DNA of 64,000 nt from Anaerolineaceae bacterium (GCA_002702065.1 NZXX01000008.1:1-64000); one strand, 5' to 3'; positions 1 through 11,691 are shown, counted from the first letter of the stretch. Made by a program: numbers and translations. The notes: generated by a model not told the origin, from the letters alone.

Positions 1-114
1 TGAGCCGTGCCACAGTCCATGTGCAATTGCCTTTTCGCTGATTTTTTGGTCTCCCTATCGCAGCATGACCATATGATAGAATCACGGTGTCGGAAACATA
101 CAGAGGGCGTTGTT

Positions 115-1167
115 ATGCTGAACTTCCGCACCCTGGTTACATGCGCCATCCTGTTCGTCGCTGCGGCTGGCCTCGCACCGGTTCATGCTGCTCCGGCTAT
201 GGCGAAGGGACATCCCGATTGTGCAGGCATCACCTACCAGACTCCCCAAACAGCAGCCTGTGATGCGGTCATGGCCGCGCAGCCCTACCCGGATGTGTCG
301 CCCGTTCCTTTCGATCTGGGTGTGATCGAGGGACAGGATTTTGTCTACTTTGATGCCGACGAAGTGCCGCTGTATAACGCGCCCAATGGCAAAGTGATCG
401 AAACCTTCACGGCGGGTCGCAGCAGCTACGTTAATGTGCTTCAGATGTCAGAAGATGGCGAATGGGCCGAAGTTCGTTATGGCCGCTGGGCCTCGCTGGA
501 AAATGCAAATTTTGCCGAACCATCCACCTACACAGGTGTCATCATCAACCGCATGGATATGCCCTTCGCCTGGGCCATTTACGATGTTTGTACGTCACTG
601 AGGCCGGATGGCCCGCGCAACTGCCAGCAGTCGGGCTCGTATCAGCGCTTTGACCTGATGAACATCTACGCGACGGTGACGGTTGATGAATGGGACTGGC
701 ATCTTGTCGGCCCCAGACAATGGGTGCAGCAGACCAACCTCAGCATTGTGTATCCCACCCCGCCGACGGTGTTTAGCTGGCGTTGGGTCGGGGTGAGCAC
801 CTACGAGCAGAACCTCGTCGCCTACGAGGGCGAGCGCCCCGCAATGGCCACCCTGGTCTCGACCGGCGACATGGAGGAAGACCGCTGGCGCACGGACCCC
901 GGCACATGGAAAGTCGAATTGTTCTGGGAAGTGGGGCCGATGGAAGGCGCGGCAGGCAGCAGCGATTTCTACGCGCTCGATCAGGTGCCGTATCACATGT
1001 ACTTCAACTGGCGCGAGGCGCTGCACGGCGTCTACTGGCACGAAAACTTTGGCTATTACTGGTCACACGGCTGTATCAACCTCAGCGTCAGTGACGCCAA
1101 GTGGCTGTGGGACAACTGGATTGTGATGGACACCCGCGTCTACGTGTACGACGAAAAACGGGAGTAA
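115..1167 (+). CDS. Exported L,D-transpeptidase (YkuD domain)
   Basis: Predicted peptidoglycan cross-linking or remodelling enzyme acting outside the membrane. I start it at the ATG at 115 because a GAGGG stands upstream and a clear Sec signal follows (MLNFRTL, then a hydrophobic stretch ending VHA). An upstream GTG at 7 in the same frame would put a non-signal-like leader in front. The middle of the protein (about residues 70-140) looks like an SH3-like wall-binding region. The C-terminus carries the YkuD catalytic signature SHGCINL, with the nucleophile at about Cys320 of 350 residues and a His about 18 residues before it. It stands alone, and no partner gene is visible. The family assignment is firm; the exact cross-link made is not known. 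Confidence 0.85.
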   Translation: MLNFRTLVTCAILFVAAAGLAPVHAAPAMAKGHPDCAGITYQTPQTAACDAVMAAQPYPDVSPVPFDLGVIEGQDFVYFDADEVPLYNAPNGKVIETFTAGRSSYVNVLQMSEDGEWAEVRYGRWASLENANFAEPSTYTGVIINRMDMPFAWAIYDVCTSLRPDGPRNCQQSGSYQRFDLMNIYATVTVDEWDWHLVGPRQWVQQTNLSIVYPTPPTVFSWRWVGVSTYEQNLVAYEGERPAMATLVSTGDMEEDRWRTDPGTWKVELFWEVGPMEGAAGSSDFYALDQVPYHMYFNWREALHGVYWHENFGYYWSHGCINLSVSDAKWLWDNWIVMDTRVYVYDEKRE

Positions 1168-1433
1168 CGCACACACCGTCCAGCGCACATGCGTTTACCT
1201 GCTGTCCTCAAAATGGCCCGGTTGTTTTGGGCTGCCCAAGTCCAGATTTGAAGATGGATAACGGATAAACGCATCCTCCTCATTCTGAAAACTGCTCCTC
1301 AGAATTGGCCAACTGACCTACCCCTAAATCCCTCTCTAGCTCCATTCAGTACGACGTCCCATCATATCTAATCGTCACTATGATGGCTGGACTCCATTCA
1401 TAGCGATTATGGCTGTCCAATGTCTAAAGGTCT

Positions 1434-2840
1434 GTGGTGTTCTGGATGAGGTTTGATCAAATGTTTAATGAGAACAGACGACATAACCGAGGCGTCATGA
1501 TATTTGTCGTGGGTCTCATGATTTTTCTGGTGGCCGGCGGTGTGGCCGCCCAGAGTGGGGACTCCAACGTCGAAATGGCGGTTCTGCCATCCGCTCTCGA
1601 GCGCATCTCGTGGAGTGCGATTGTAGCAGGAACGGTACTCGCGCTTGTGATCCAGCTCGCTGGTAATCTGCTGGCGCTGGGCGTTGGTATGGGCCGGGTG
1701 AACCCGAACCCCGAACGTGGTGAGGACGTGCCGTCGCCTGAATCTGTAGGCATGACGACCCTGGCAATGATCGGCGTCACGATGTTGATCGCCCTCTTTA
1801 TCGGCGGCTATGCGGCGGCCCGTTTGGCTGGTAGTGCATACCATGCCGATGCCTTGCTGCATGGTCTGTTGGTATGGGGACTCAGCACCATTGTCACCGT
1901 GCTCCTGCTCAGAACAACGCTGGGCAGCGTCCTGAGCGGGTTATCAGGGCTTTTGCAGCAGGGATTGCATTTGCTTGGTTCGGCGACATCGGGTCTGGCG
2001 CATGGCGCAGCAACCCTTGGTCAGGGTGCGCTCAACGCGGCAGGCAAAGCGACAGATGCGGCCAGCGAAACAGCGAGAGACATCACGGAGAATGCCCAGC
2101 GTGAGGCTCAAAAGGTTATTCAGAATAATCCAGAACTCCAGCGCCTGACCCATGAGCGTGATGCGCTTTTACAACGGGTCCAGAACGAGGCGATGCAACT
2201 CATACGCGAAGCAGGCGTTGACCCGGATGAAGTGCAACACGATGCGCAGGACCTGGTTGAGGAAGGGAAAGATATTGCAAAGTCGGCTGCGAGAGACGTT
2301 CAGCAAAACCCGACCGATGCCCAACACATTGTTACACAGGCAATCGACAGATTTTTCGCCCGTGGTCAGCATCTGGCCGATAAAGTTGAAGGGCAAGTTG
2401 AAACCGTCGACCGGGACCGGATGGTAGCCTTGTTAGCCGATCATGGAAATATGAGCCGTCAGGAAGCTGAGCAGCAAGTTGCAAAGTGGGAATCAGAATA
2501 CGGCCAGATCCGCCAGCAGGGTCAACAGGCACTCCAGCAAGCGCGCCAGGAAGCCGAGCGACTGCGGGCCGAAGCTGAAGCTCGCCTTGAAGAAGCACGG
2601 GAAGAAGCCGAGCACAAAGCGCGTGAAACAGCAGAAGCAGCGGCAAAAACACTCCAGCGTTTGCTCCTGGCATCGTTTGCCGCTCTGGTAATTGGCGCCG
2701 TCGCCAGCGGGATAGGCGGCATCGCTGGCGTGTCGACCACCATTCCGACACTCGAGATCGAGGACAGCAACAACGTATCATCCGATATCGAAGTAGAACC
2801 AGTCATCACACCGTCAGCCGAACCGACTGCCCTTCCATAA
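1434..2840 (+). CDS. Membrane protein with long cytoplasmic coiled coil, unknown function
   Basis: I do not recognise a defined family. Hydrophobic segments lie at about residues 22-40, 57-86, 103-130 and 142-165. A long charged region follows, with alanine-, glutamine- and glutamate-rich heptad-like sequence (about 350-408, many QQARQEAERLRAEAEARL-type repeats). A final membrane segment lies at about 412-435, before a Pro/Thr/Ser-rich tail. The middle resembles apolipoprotein- or YtxH-like amphipathic helices. The start is uncertain: GTG at 1434 or 1437 sits just after AAAGG, and ATG at 1446 is also possible. It precedes the catalase gene by 52 bp on the same strand, so a stress or envelope role is conceivable but unproven. 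Confidence 0.6.
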   Translation: MVFWMRFDQMFNENRRHNRGVMIFVVGLMIFLVAGGVAAQSGDSNVEMAVLPSALERISWSAIVAGTVLALVIQLAGNLLALGVGMGRVNPNPERGEDVPSPESVGMTTLAMIGVTMLIALFIGGYAAARLAGSAYHADALLHGLLVWGLSTIVTVLLLRTTLGSVLSGLSGLLQQGLHLLGSATSGLAHGAATLGQGALNAAGKATDAASETARDITENAQREAQKVIQNNPELQRLTHERDALLQRVQNEAMQLIREAGVDPDEVQHDAQDLVEEGKDIAKSAARDVQQNPTDAQHIVTQAIDRFFARGQHLADKVEGQVETVDRDRMVALLADHGNMSRQEAEQQVAKWESEYGQIRQQGQQALQQARQEAERLRAEAEARLEEAREEAEHKARETAEAAAKTLQRLLLASFAALVIGAVASGIGGIAGVSTTIPTLEIEDSNNVSSDIEVEPVITPSAEPTALP

Positions 2841-2892
2841 GCAGCCGTTCAAATCTACTCATTCAGCTAACGTATAGAGAAGATAATCGACA

Positions 2893-5016
<2,124 letters not shown>

Positions 5017-5095
5017 GCATCCAGTTGGGTTGGGCAGGTTGAAGTCTGGTGCGTTAACACTGCCCGGCTTCGCTACCAACGTTTAAGCACCTATT

Positions 5096-5134
5096 GACAC
5101 GTGGCAAGTGATGACTTGTCACGTGTCTTGTTTT
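5096..5134. terminator. Intrinsic terminator between convergent katE and prenyltransferase genes
   Basis: A 14-bp stem (5096-5109 with 5114-5127, one G-U pair, loop GATG) is followed on the plus strand by TTGTTTT. It lies between the catalase stop and the convergent minus-strand gene ending at 5145, so it can serve catalase transcription and perhaps both directions. Confidence 0.8.
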
Positions 5135-5144
5135 AAGCCAGTAT

Positions 5145-6074
5145 TCAGGTACGGGTCACGATCAGCCAGATGAAGGCCGCCATTTCCACAAGCGCTGTAG
5201 CCATCAGCAGCACAATTGTATACAGAGACAGTGCGTTCCAGCGGGTCGGCTTCTGCCAGTCGCCCCGATACACACACCACGCCTGATACAGGGCCAGCGG
5301 TGACAACGCCGCAACTCCCGCGATGACCACTGGCGGTAACCCTGCCAGCCACAGCAGCGGCAGCACGGCATAGGCAGCCAGCAGCGCGATGCTGTAGAGC
5401 TTCGCTGCGACTTCCGGGCCCAGCCGCACGACCAATGTCCGCTTCCCGGCGAATCGATCCCCAGCCGCATCCGGGAACTCGATGACGAGCAGCATGGCGA
5501 ATTGCATGCAGCATAACGGCAGCACCGCCAGTACAGGCAGGCGCGTGATCGCCCCCATCTGGAGATAGAAACCGACCAGCGGCGTCAGCAGCGTGACCGT
5601 CACGGCGGTAGAAAGTTCCCCGATGCCCCGCGAATGCAGTCTGACCGGCGGCGCACTGTAGAACCACGCCAGAAGCTGGGCCAGCAGGAGCAAGCCGAAC
5701 GTACCAGCGCCGGGCTGTATCTGCGTGCTGAGAATGAGGTTAGCCACAAAGACGAACCCGGCCAGCGCCAACGCAATAGACAAGGCAATCCGGGCGGGTA
5801 CACGACCATTCACCAGCACGCGGCTGCCACCGGACCAGACGGTCGGCGTGCGGTTGGCCTGATCCGCACCCAGGTCGAAGTAGTCGTTGGCGTAGTGCGT
5901 CATCAGCTGCGTCGCCGTGACGACAAGCTGCCCCCAGAACAAGGCAGACACGTTCAGGGCCGCACCGCTGTACAGCGCCATACTGACACCCAGCAGGTAC
6001 AGAATCACCCCACCGGCGAGAAAGTGAGGCCGACCCAGCCGGATCAATGCCCAGATGTACCGGAGCCATTTCAT
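5145..6074 (-). CDS. UbiA-family membrane prenyltransferase (MenA-like)
   Basis: Integral membrane enzyme that joins a polyprenyl diphosphate to an aromatic acceptor. The two Asp-rich signatures are visible: NDYFD in the first half (about residues 64-68) and DAAGD (about 203-207). They bind Mg2+ and diphosphate. Seven to nine hydrophobic segments fill the rest, and 309 residues is normal for the family. The GGSRVLVNGRVP sequence after the first motif resembles MenA-type 1,4-dihydroxy-2-naphthoate prenyltransferases, so menaquinone synthesis is the likeliest role. No other quinone gene is in the window, so other UbiA substrates remain possible. It is transcribed alone, convergent with the catalase gene. 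Confidence 0.8.
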   Translation of the reverse strand: MKWLRYIWALIRLGRPHFLAGGVILYLLGVSMALYSGAALNVSALFWGQLVVTATQLMTHYANDYFDLGADQANRTPTVWSGGSRVLVNGRVPARIALSIALALAGFVFVANLILSTQIQPGAGTFGLLLLAQLLAWFYSAPPVRLHSRGIGELSTAVTVTLLTPLVGFYLQMGAITRLPVLAVLPLCCMQFAMLLVIEFPDAAGDRFAGKRTLVVRLGPEVAAKLYSIALLAAYAVLPLLWLAGLPPVVIAGVAALSPLALYQAWCVYRGDWQKPTRWNALSLYTIVLLMATALVEMAAFIWLIVTRT

Positions 6075-6179
6075 AAAGGCATTGTAGCGCAGATTGTAGA
6101 GCTGCCGTTACAGTCCAGAGTCGTATGAGGAGATCAGGTCACCAAGCCCCTGTGACTACCCTTCATTACGGGTTGACCG

Positions 6180-7697
6180 TCATGCACGCGCCTCTATCCA
6201 GATTGGTGAGCTCCATGCCCATTGGTTGTTGTGCTGCCGGACACGCACGTAATACCAGTCCCGCTGGTGCCCTGTTCCGTGATGGGTCAGCTGAAAGTTC
6301 GCTGTGTAGCGGTTGACATCCACAGCGCGATGAAAATAACAGGCTGGCGTACGGAAGGCACCCAGATAGACGCTGCGGGGTTTGACCAGCAAATCCGTCA
6401 CGTCCACTTTAACCGGCGTCCCATTGATAGAACCCTCGATGGTCGTTCGCTCGTTACAGTCGATCTCCAGACAGATACCCTGTGTGCTGGCCGTGGTCGT
6501 GGTGGCATTGCCCCATGTTTGCGTCTGGAACATGACCCGGTTGCTGTGTCGCTGCCATGCGCTAAATGCGTAGGACTCTTCCTCAACGTCCTGCGGGGCG
6601 ACAATTTCATGCCCGCGAAAGCGCGGTTCGACGCTGACCAGTTCGCCGTCGCAGACTTCCAGTGCAGCATCCCAGTCGATCGTCTGATTCTTGCCGGCCC
6701 AACCCACTTCAATGTGGACCTTCACACACCGGGGTGTTCCATCAGCGGGTGTCTGCAAGCCATTCCAGCGATGAATCACCTGATTGTTATGCAGCACATC
6801 GACGTAATCAATGCTGCCGCCGCCCACAACATCCACATCAATCACGCGCTCCTCGGCATAGGGCAGCACCGAACCAAGCGGCGCGTCATTCAGCCCGAAC
6901 TTGAGCGCAATATTATCGCCCGTAAGCGCCACTGTACGCCGCTGCGATATCGCTTCCCAGATACCATTTCGTGTCAGATCAGTTGACCAGGCGGCCAGGC
7001 GGCCATGTCCATAACTGCCCGGATGGCCGCTATGATGATCGGTAGACCCCATCACGCCGACGACATGCCCCTGAGACAGCGCGTGCTGATACAAGCTGTT
7101 GCCATCGCGCGGCCCCATCGTGTGCAAATATGGGTAGGGGGCTTCGGCGCTTTCGGATGCGCCATGCATCGACATAATCTCGACAATCGGGCTAAACTCC
7201 GGCGTATAGGTATCCCAGTTAGCACCGCGATAACCCGTCTTGTAACCGATATGATGCGGCAGCAGCAGGCAGTCGTTGCCAGCCGCCTGGATCCGGCGCA
7301 GTTCCTGGCGCAGTTCCTCCAGCTCACGGACGCGAATCACATCACCTTCGGGCTTCTTGTAATAAATACAGTGATCGCCATATGTTAGCGAATGCCATTC
7401 AAAGCCGAGGAACGTGACAAACTCATCCGGGACATGATTCGCATTCACAGCAGACACCAGCTGCGGCCACATCGCGCGTGTCCGCTCGAAGCCCATTTCA
7501 TGAAAATCGACAATCGGGGCCAAATGTGCCTCGCCATCGGGCAAATCTCCCCAATGGCCATGAACGGTTACACAGGCAAAGTCAAGCTGCATGCGGGCGT
7601 TGCGAAACGCATCTTCAATCGAGCCATGACCGTAGCCAATATTGCAGTGATTATGGATGTCTCCATAATAGACCTGCAAGTTGTCGTAGGCACCCAT
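6180..7697 (-). CDS. PHP-type metal-dependent phosphoesterase-like protein
   Basis: The N-terminus has the PHP-like metal motif GDIHNHCN (about residues 13-20), followed by a second His pair (VTVHGHWGD), LPHHIGY and a late STDHHSGHPG, all expected metal ligands of a TIM-barrel hydrolase. The architecture resembles DUF3604/PHP proteins, with a C-terminal beta-rich part from about residue 290. The start ATG at 7697 lies two bases after the stop of the upstream dehydrogenase gene, so the two are almost certainly one operon. The substrate is unknown. Its place beside a sugar dehydrogenase and opposite an amino-sugar-type operon suggests a sugar phosphate or a related ester. No signal peptide is seen. 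Confidence 0.65.
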   Translation of the reverse strand: MGAYDNLQVYYGDIHNHCNIGYGHGSIEDAFRNARMQLDFACVTVHGHWGDLPDGEAHLAPIVDFHEMGFERTRAMWPQLVSAVNANHVPDEFVTFLGFEWHSLTYGDHCIYYKKPEGDVIRVRELEELRQELRRIQAAGNDCLLLPHHIGYKTGYRGANWDTYTPEFSPIVEIMSMHGASESAEAPYPYLHTMGPRDGNSLYQHALSQGHVVGVMGSTDHHSGHPGSYGHGRLAAWSTDLTRNGIWEAISQRRTVALTGDNIALKFGLNDAPLGSVLPYAEERVIDVDVVGGGSIDYVDVLHNNQVIHRWNGLQTPADGTPRCVKVHIEVGWAGKNQTIDWDAALEVCDGELVSVEPRFRGHEIVAPQDVEEESYAFSAWQRHSNRVMFQTQTWGNATTTTASTQGICLEIDCNERTTIEGSINGTPVKVDVTDLLVKPRSVYLGAFRTPACYFHRAVDVNRYTANFQLTHHGTGHQRDWYYVRVRQHNNQWAWSSPIWIEARA

Positions 7698-7699
7698 GT

Positions 7700-8752
7700 T
7701 TACTCCACTTCTTGTAACGGCAGCGTGACAACGCGTCCCTGCCGAGCTGATTGATAAATAGCCTGGACAATCTCGACAGATTGACGCGCTTCTTGGCCTG
7801 AGACTAACGGTTCACGATCCTCAATAATCGCCTGCACAAAGTCAGCAATCTGGTCGCGGTGCGATTCGTGAGAAGCGTTCGACACCGGGTCCTGCGCACC
7901 GGTTAGCTTGACGGCCTCCATCTGGAGCATATGCGCCTTTTCTTCTTCGGTCGCATCCGCCAGGTCCCAGCGATGCAAGCGCCCTTCGAGCAAGACAATA
8001 CTGCCCTCGCTGCCATGCAGCTCAATCCGCGCAGGCTGGCCGAACTTCAGGCTGGTCGCCCCCTGTATCGCGCCAAACGTCCCACTGGCGAACTGCACAA
8101 AAGCCGCTGCGGTATCCTCGCCTTCAATATTCCGCACATGCGTCGCGATGTTGGCATAGACGGATTCGACCGGGCCAGCCAGCCAGCGCAGCAAATCAAT
8201 GCTGTGGATCGACTGGTTCATCAACACGCCGCCCCCATCCAGTTGAAACGTCCCGCGCCAGCCATTCGCGTAATATGCGTCAGAACGATGCCAATGGATA
8301 AAGGCATTGGCCAACAAGAGCTTCCCCAGGCGGCCTTGCTGCAAAGCCTGCTTCGCCATCCGTGCGCCCTGCCGTGTCCGGCTCTGGAAGATGCAACCCA
8401 GTTTCCCTTTAGACGCTTCAGCCGCGCTGAGCAGCGCATCAATGCGTGCGAGTGTCACATCAACCGGCTTCTCAATCATCACATGCTTACCGGCTTTAAA
8501 AGCAGCAATGGCAATTTCCATATGGGTACCGCTCGGCGTACATATCGAAACCGCATCCACGTCATCCCGGTTCACCGCTTCAAGATAGTCGCTGACCCAC
8601 ACACCGCCAACGTCTGCGGCTAAACGCTTGCCTTCGTCCCCATGACGGTTGCAAATCACAGTGACCTGGGATTCATCAATGTCCTGAATTGCTTTGATGT
8701 GAAACTTGCCTATATTGCCCGTGCCAATGACGGCAAATCGCACTTTTTCCAC
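7700..8752 (-). CDS. Gfo/Idh/MocA-family NAD(P)-dependent dehydrogenase
   Basis: Rossmann-fold oxidoreductase that oxidises or reduces a sugar, cyclitol or related hydroxyl. The dinucleotide motif is GTGNIGKFH near the N-terminus, and the catalytic Lys lies in the family motif EKP (MIEKPVDVTLA, about residue 95). I choose GTG at 8752 because GGAGTAAGGAAA lies just upstream and translation there begins directly with the beta strand VEKVRFAVIG; the longer reading from 8824 has no such support. It is the first gene of a two-gene minus-strand operon with the PHP protein. It is divergent from the large sugar operon, probably sharing its control region. Confidence 0.85.
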   Translation of the reverse strand: MEKVRFAVIGTGNIGKFHIKAIQDIDESQVTVICNRHGDEGKRLAADVGGVWVSDYLEAVNRDDVDAVSICTPSGTHMEIAIAAFKAGKHVMIEKPVDVTLARIDALLSAAEASKGKLGCIFQSRTRQGARMAKQALQQGRLGKLLLANAFIHWHRSDAYYANGWRGTFQLDGGGVLMNQSIHSIDLLRWLAGPVESVYANIATHVRNIEGEDTAAAFVQFASGTFGAIQGATSLKFGQPARIELHGSEGSIVLLEGRLHRWDLADATEEEKAHMLQMEAVKLTGAQDPVSNASHESHRDQIADFVQAIIEDREPLVSGQEARQSVEIVQAIYQSARQGRVVTLPLQEVE

Positions 8753-9011
8753 GTAAACTTTCCTTACTCCTGAGATAAATGGCCTCAATATTTGCGCTGA
8801 GCTGCGTAGCGCCGCTGCGTGCATTTCTTTTGTTCTGGGTGCTGATCAAACGCAGGTCATCCGGCGAGTACGTCGCAAACTCAGGTGCAAAACCACAAAG
8901 AATTATCTTCAAAATTTCAGCCTTTTATAACGACTATACAACTGTTAAGGCCCTTTTTTAGACTTATTGCACCAATAAAAATGAATTTGGAAATTGGCTA
9001 AATGGAATTTA
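8753..9011. other. Divergent intergenic region, A+T-rich part
   Basis: Gap between the start codons at 8752 (minus) and 9082 (plus). From about 8890 to 9011 it is clearly richer in A+T than its surroundings. The plus-strand promoter and palindrome at its right edge are listed separately. For the minus strand I see only weak candidates (TTAACA followed after 15 bases by TAAAAG, around 8920-8946), so no minus promoter is claimed. Confidence 0.5.
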
Positions 9012-9040
9012 TTGACAACGTGAAAACTGCACGTTAGTAT
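9012..9040 (+). promoter_or_regulatory. Sigma-70-type promoter of the sugar operon
   Basis: Consensus -35 TTGACA (9012-9017), a 17-base spacer and TAGTAT as -10 (9035-9040), 42 bases before the aminotransferase start codon at 9082. It is one of the best promoters in the window and faces the aminotransferase/ROK/transporter operon. Confidence 0.75.
9017..9035. promoter_or_regulatory. Palindromic operator inside the promoter spacer, likely ROK repressor site
   Basis: Perfect inverted repeat AACGTG - 7 bases - CACGTT. It occupies the spacer and the last and first bases of the -35 and -10 boxes, so a bound protein would block RNA polymerase. The ROK regulator encoded two genes into the operon is the obvious candidate. 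The assignment to ROK is inference. Confidence 0.6.
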
Positions 9041-9081
9041 ACATTCTATCTGAAAGAAACTCAAAAAAATGGTAGCAGACA

Positions 9082-10422
9082 ATGTCCCAAACAACAACCA
9101 TGTCACCTCTTGCTTTGCTCGGTGGAACACCTGCCATCCAATCTGACGCTGGCGATCTTTTTTCCTGGCCCATCATTACCGAAGCCGATGAACAAGCCGT
9201 GCTGGACGTGCTGCGGCGCGGCGCGATGTCCGGCTTCGACATCACGGATAAATTCGAAAAAGAGTTCGCAGAATGGCAAGGCAGTCGTTACGCCCTGGCC
9301 CACAGCAGTGGCACGAGTTCCCTACAAGCGGCGATGTTCGGTTGCAAGATCGGCATTGGTGATGAAATTATCGGCCCCAGTATAACCTACTGGGCGAGCG
9401 TGGCCCCGGCGTTCACCCTGGGTGCCACCGTCAACTTTGCCGATATTGACCCGATGACGCTGTGTATCGACCCGAACGACATCGAACATCGCATCAATGA
9501 CCGCACCAAAGCCATTGTGGTTGTGCATTACTGTGGGCATCCCTGCGACATGGACCCCATTATGGACATCGCCCGCCGCCATAACCTCAAGGTGATCGAG
9601 GACGTGTCGCATGCTCAGGGCGGTATCTACAAGGGTAAAAAACTGGGAACCATCGGTGATGTCGCCGGCATTTCGCTGATGACAGGCAAACCGCTGGCCA
9701 TCGGCGAAGGCGGCATGTTGATCACGGACGATCTCGAAATTTACGAACGTGCCCTCGCCTGGGGTTTTTATCGCCGCTTCGACGACAGTGTGCAGACCAG
9801 CTACCTCAAGCCCTACGCGCACCTGCCATTGGGCGGCTACAAGTACCGGATGCACCAGCTGTCTGCGGCTGTGGGCCGAGCGCAGTTGAACGTATACGAC
9901 GAGCGCATGGCAGAAATTCAGAAAGCCGTCAATTACTTCTGGGATTTGCTGGAAGGCGTTCCCGGCATACGCGCACACCGTGTTGCCAAGGACTCCGGCA
10001 GCACGATGGGCGGCTGGTATAACGCTCGCGGGCACTTCGTCAGCGAAGAAGTCGGCGGGTTGTCTGTCACGACATTTATCGACGCCCTGAAAGCGGAAGG
10101 TGTGACCGGGGTGCGACCGGGGACAAACATTCCTTTGCACCTGCACCCCCTCTTTAATACAGCGGACGTCTATGGGCATGGCAAACCGACCCGCATCGCC
10201 AATATCGACGATGACATCCGCCAGCCCAAGGGCAGCCTGCCCCACAGCGAACGCACTGGCGAAGCGGCGTACAGCATTCCCTGGTTCAAGCATTATCGAC
10301 CAGCACAAATCGAAGCGTATGCAGATGCTTTCAAGAAAGTCACCCAGAACTACGAACAGCTTCTGCCACACGACAAAGGTAATCCTGAAGTTATCGGCAC
10401 ATGGGGGTTAACTGCTCTATGA
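9082..10422 (+). CDS. DegT/DnrJ/EryC1/StrS-family PLP aminotransferase 1
   Basis: PLP enzyme of the sugar and cyclitol aminotransferase family; 446 residues, slightly longer than the usual 370-420. The cofactor-binding landmarks are SSGTSSLQAA, VIEDVSHAQGG (Asp for the pyridine nitrogen) and the Schiff-base Lys in MTGKPLAIGEGGML. The Lys-x4-GEGG arrangement is the form seen in the StsC/AHBA-synthase subgroup, which acts on keto-cyclitols and similar rings. First gene of the plus-strand operon, directly behind the TTGACA promoter. In a catabolic setting it could run in either direction, adding or removing the amino group. Substrate unknown. Confidence 0.85.
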   Translation: MSQTTTMSPLALLGGTPAIQSDAGDLFSWPIITEADEQAVLDVLRRGAMSGFDITDKFEKEFAEWQGSRYALAHSSGTSSLQAAMFGCKIGIGDEIIGPSITYWASVAPAFTLGATVNFADIDPMTLCIDPNDIEHRINDRTKAIVVVHYCGHPCDMDPIMDIARRHNLKVIEDVSHAQGGIYKGKKLGTIGDVAGISLMTGKPLAIGEGGMLITDDLEIYERALAWGFYRRFDDSVQTSYLKPYAHLPLGGYKYRMHQLSAAVGRAQLNVYDERMAEIQKAVNYFWDLLEGVPGIRAHRVAKDSGSTMGGWYNARGHFVSEEVGGLSVTTFIDALKAEGVTGVRPGTNIPLHLHPLFNTADVYGHGKPTRIANIDDDIRQPKGSLPHSERTGEAAYSIPWFKHYRPAQIEAYADAFKKVTQNYEQLLPHDKGNPEVIGTWGLTAL

Positions 10423-10477
10423 CCTCAGGGCACGAAGAAGATGAGGTCGCAGTTGCTCTAGTGCGTCGGGAGACAAG

Positions 10478-11626
10478 ATGCAAGATCAAAAGATAGGTCG
10501 CGTACAACTATTAAGAGATTTGAATTACCGTGCTGTCTTTGAATTGATTGCACAAACCGGGGCTATATCGCGGGTTGAGGTCGCCAACCAACTGACGCTG
10601 AGCCAGCCCTCTGTCTCGCGCATTGTAGACACGCTGCTGCAAGCCAACCTGGTATTGGAAGGCAATCGGGTGGCGTCCAAAGCTGGCCGCCGCCAGACAT
10701 TGCTGGACATTAACCCGGAGGCGGCGCTGGTGGCAGGGTTAAGCATCCGCCGCAAGTATATCCGCATCCTCATTGCCGATCTCAAGGGCAACCCGATCAT
10801 GCAGGAACAGGTCGAGCGTGACACCACCAGCCTGCAAGCCCTTATCACACAAATCCGGCAATTGCTTGATGAAAAGACCCAACTTTTCGCTTCACCGTTG
10901 GTCGCCGTGTGTGTCGGTATTCTGGGGTCGTGGGATTCCAACACCCACAAGGCTCGCTCTATCCCGCTGGGTTATCTCGATGGGGTCAATTTGGAGCAGC
11001 TGTTGAAAGAAGCCTTGACCGATGACATTCTCGACGATGCCATCGGCGTGGAAAACGACGTCAACTACGCCGCTTTAGGGGAATACATGTATGGCGCCGC
11101 CCAGGAAACCAACAGCTTTTTCTACACAAGTGTCGGTTCTGGTGTGGGTGGCGGCCTCGTCGTTCATGGGAAATTGCACACCGGTTTCCAGGGTTTTGCC
11201 GGGGAGATCAGCTTCCTGCCCATTACCAGTGAATGGAAAGCGCTGGAAGAACTGATCTCGTTTCCCGGCATCGAACGCCACGCCAGGTCCCATGGGCTGG
11301 ATGCCAGCGCCGAACAGGTGCTTGAACTTGCACGGTCGGGCGATGCTGTTGCGCAAGACATTATTCAAACCATCTGCAACTACTTTGCCCTGGCGATGTG
11401 CTCCATTATCACAGTGGTCAATCCGGAGATTATCGTTATCGGTGGCATGATCGGGCGTTACAACGATGTGCTGATCCCGCATATTGAAAAACGGCTGGTC
11501 GACTTCGTACCCAGAGTTCCCAGGATTGTGGGCACGGCACTGGAAGATAACGCGGCGCAACGAGGCGCTGTCGCCCGTGCGTTAGAGCTTGCCAGAGCCG
11601 GGCTGATCACCAGACATCTGTCCTGA
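10478..11626 (+). CDS. ROK-family transcriptional repressor
   Basis: An N-terminal winged helix-turn-helix (about residues 20-68, ISRVEVANQLTLSQPSVSRI) is followed by a ROK domain of NagC/XylR type. The kinase phosphate motif of ROK sugar kinases is absent (GLSIRRKYIRI replaces DIGGT), so it is a regulator, not a kinase. The usual zinc-binding HxCxCGxxGC segment is also missing: after GFAGEISF the chain continues with PITSEWKAL. It sits 55 bp behind the aminotransferase gene and upstream of the transporter, and probably autoregulates the operon through the palindrome at 9017-9035. The inducer is likely a sugar or sugar phosphate from this pathway. Confidence 0.85.
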   Translation: MQDQKIGRVQLLRDLNYRAVFELIAQTGAISRVEVANQLTLSQPSVSRIVDTLLQANLVLEGNRVASKAGRRQTLLDINPEAALVAGLSIRRKYIRILIADLKGNPIMQEQVERDTTSLQALITQIRQLLDEKTQLFASPLVAVCVGILGSWDSNTHKARSIPLGYLDGVNLEQLLKEALTDDILDDAIGVENDVNYAALGEYMYGAAQETNSFFYTSVGSGVGGGLVVHGKLHTGFQGFAGEISFLPITSEWKALEELISFPGIERHARSHGLDASAEQVLELARSGDAVAQDIIQTICNYFALAMCSIITVVNPEIIVIGGMIGRYNDVLIPHIEKRLVDFVPRVPRIVGTALEDNAAQRGAVARALELARAGLITRHLS

Positions 11627-11691
11627 TCTAACAGTCATTGTTCACAGATGTTGCTGGCGCAACATCGCTCGATTGAAGAAGGTTAACTGTC

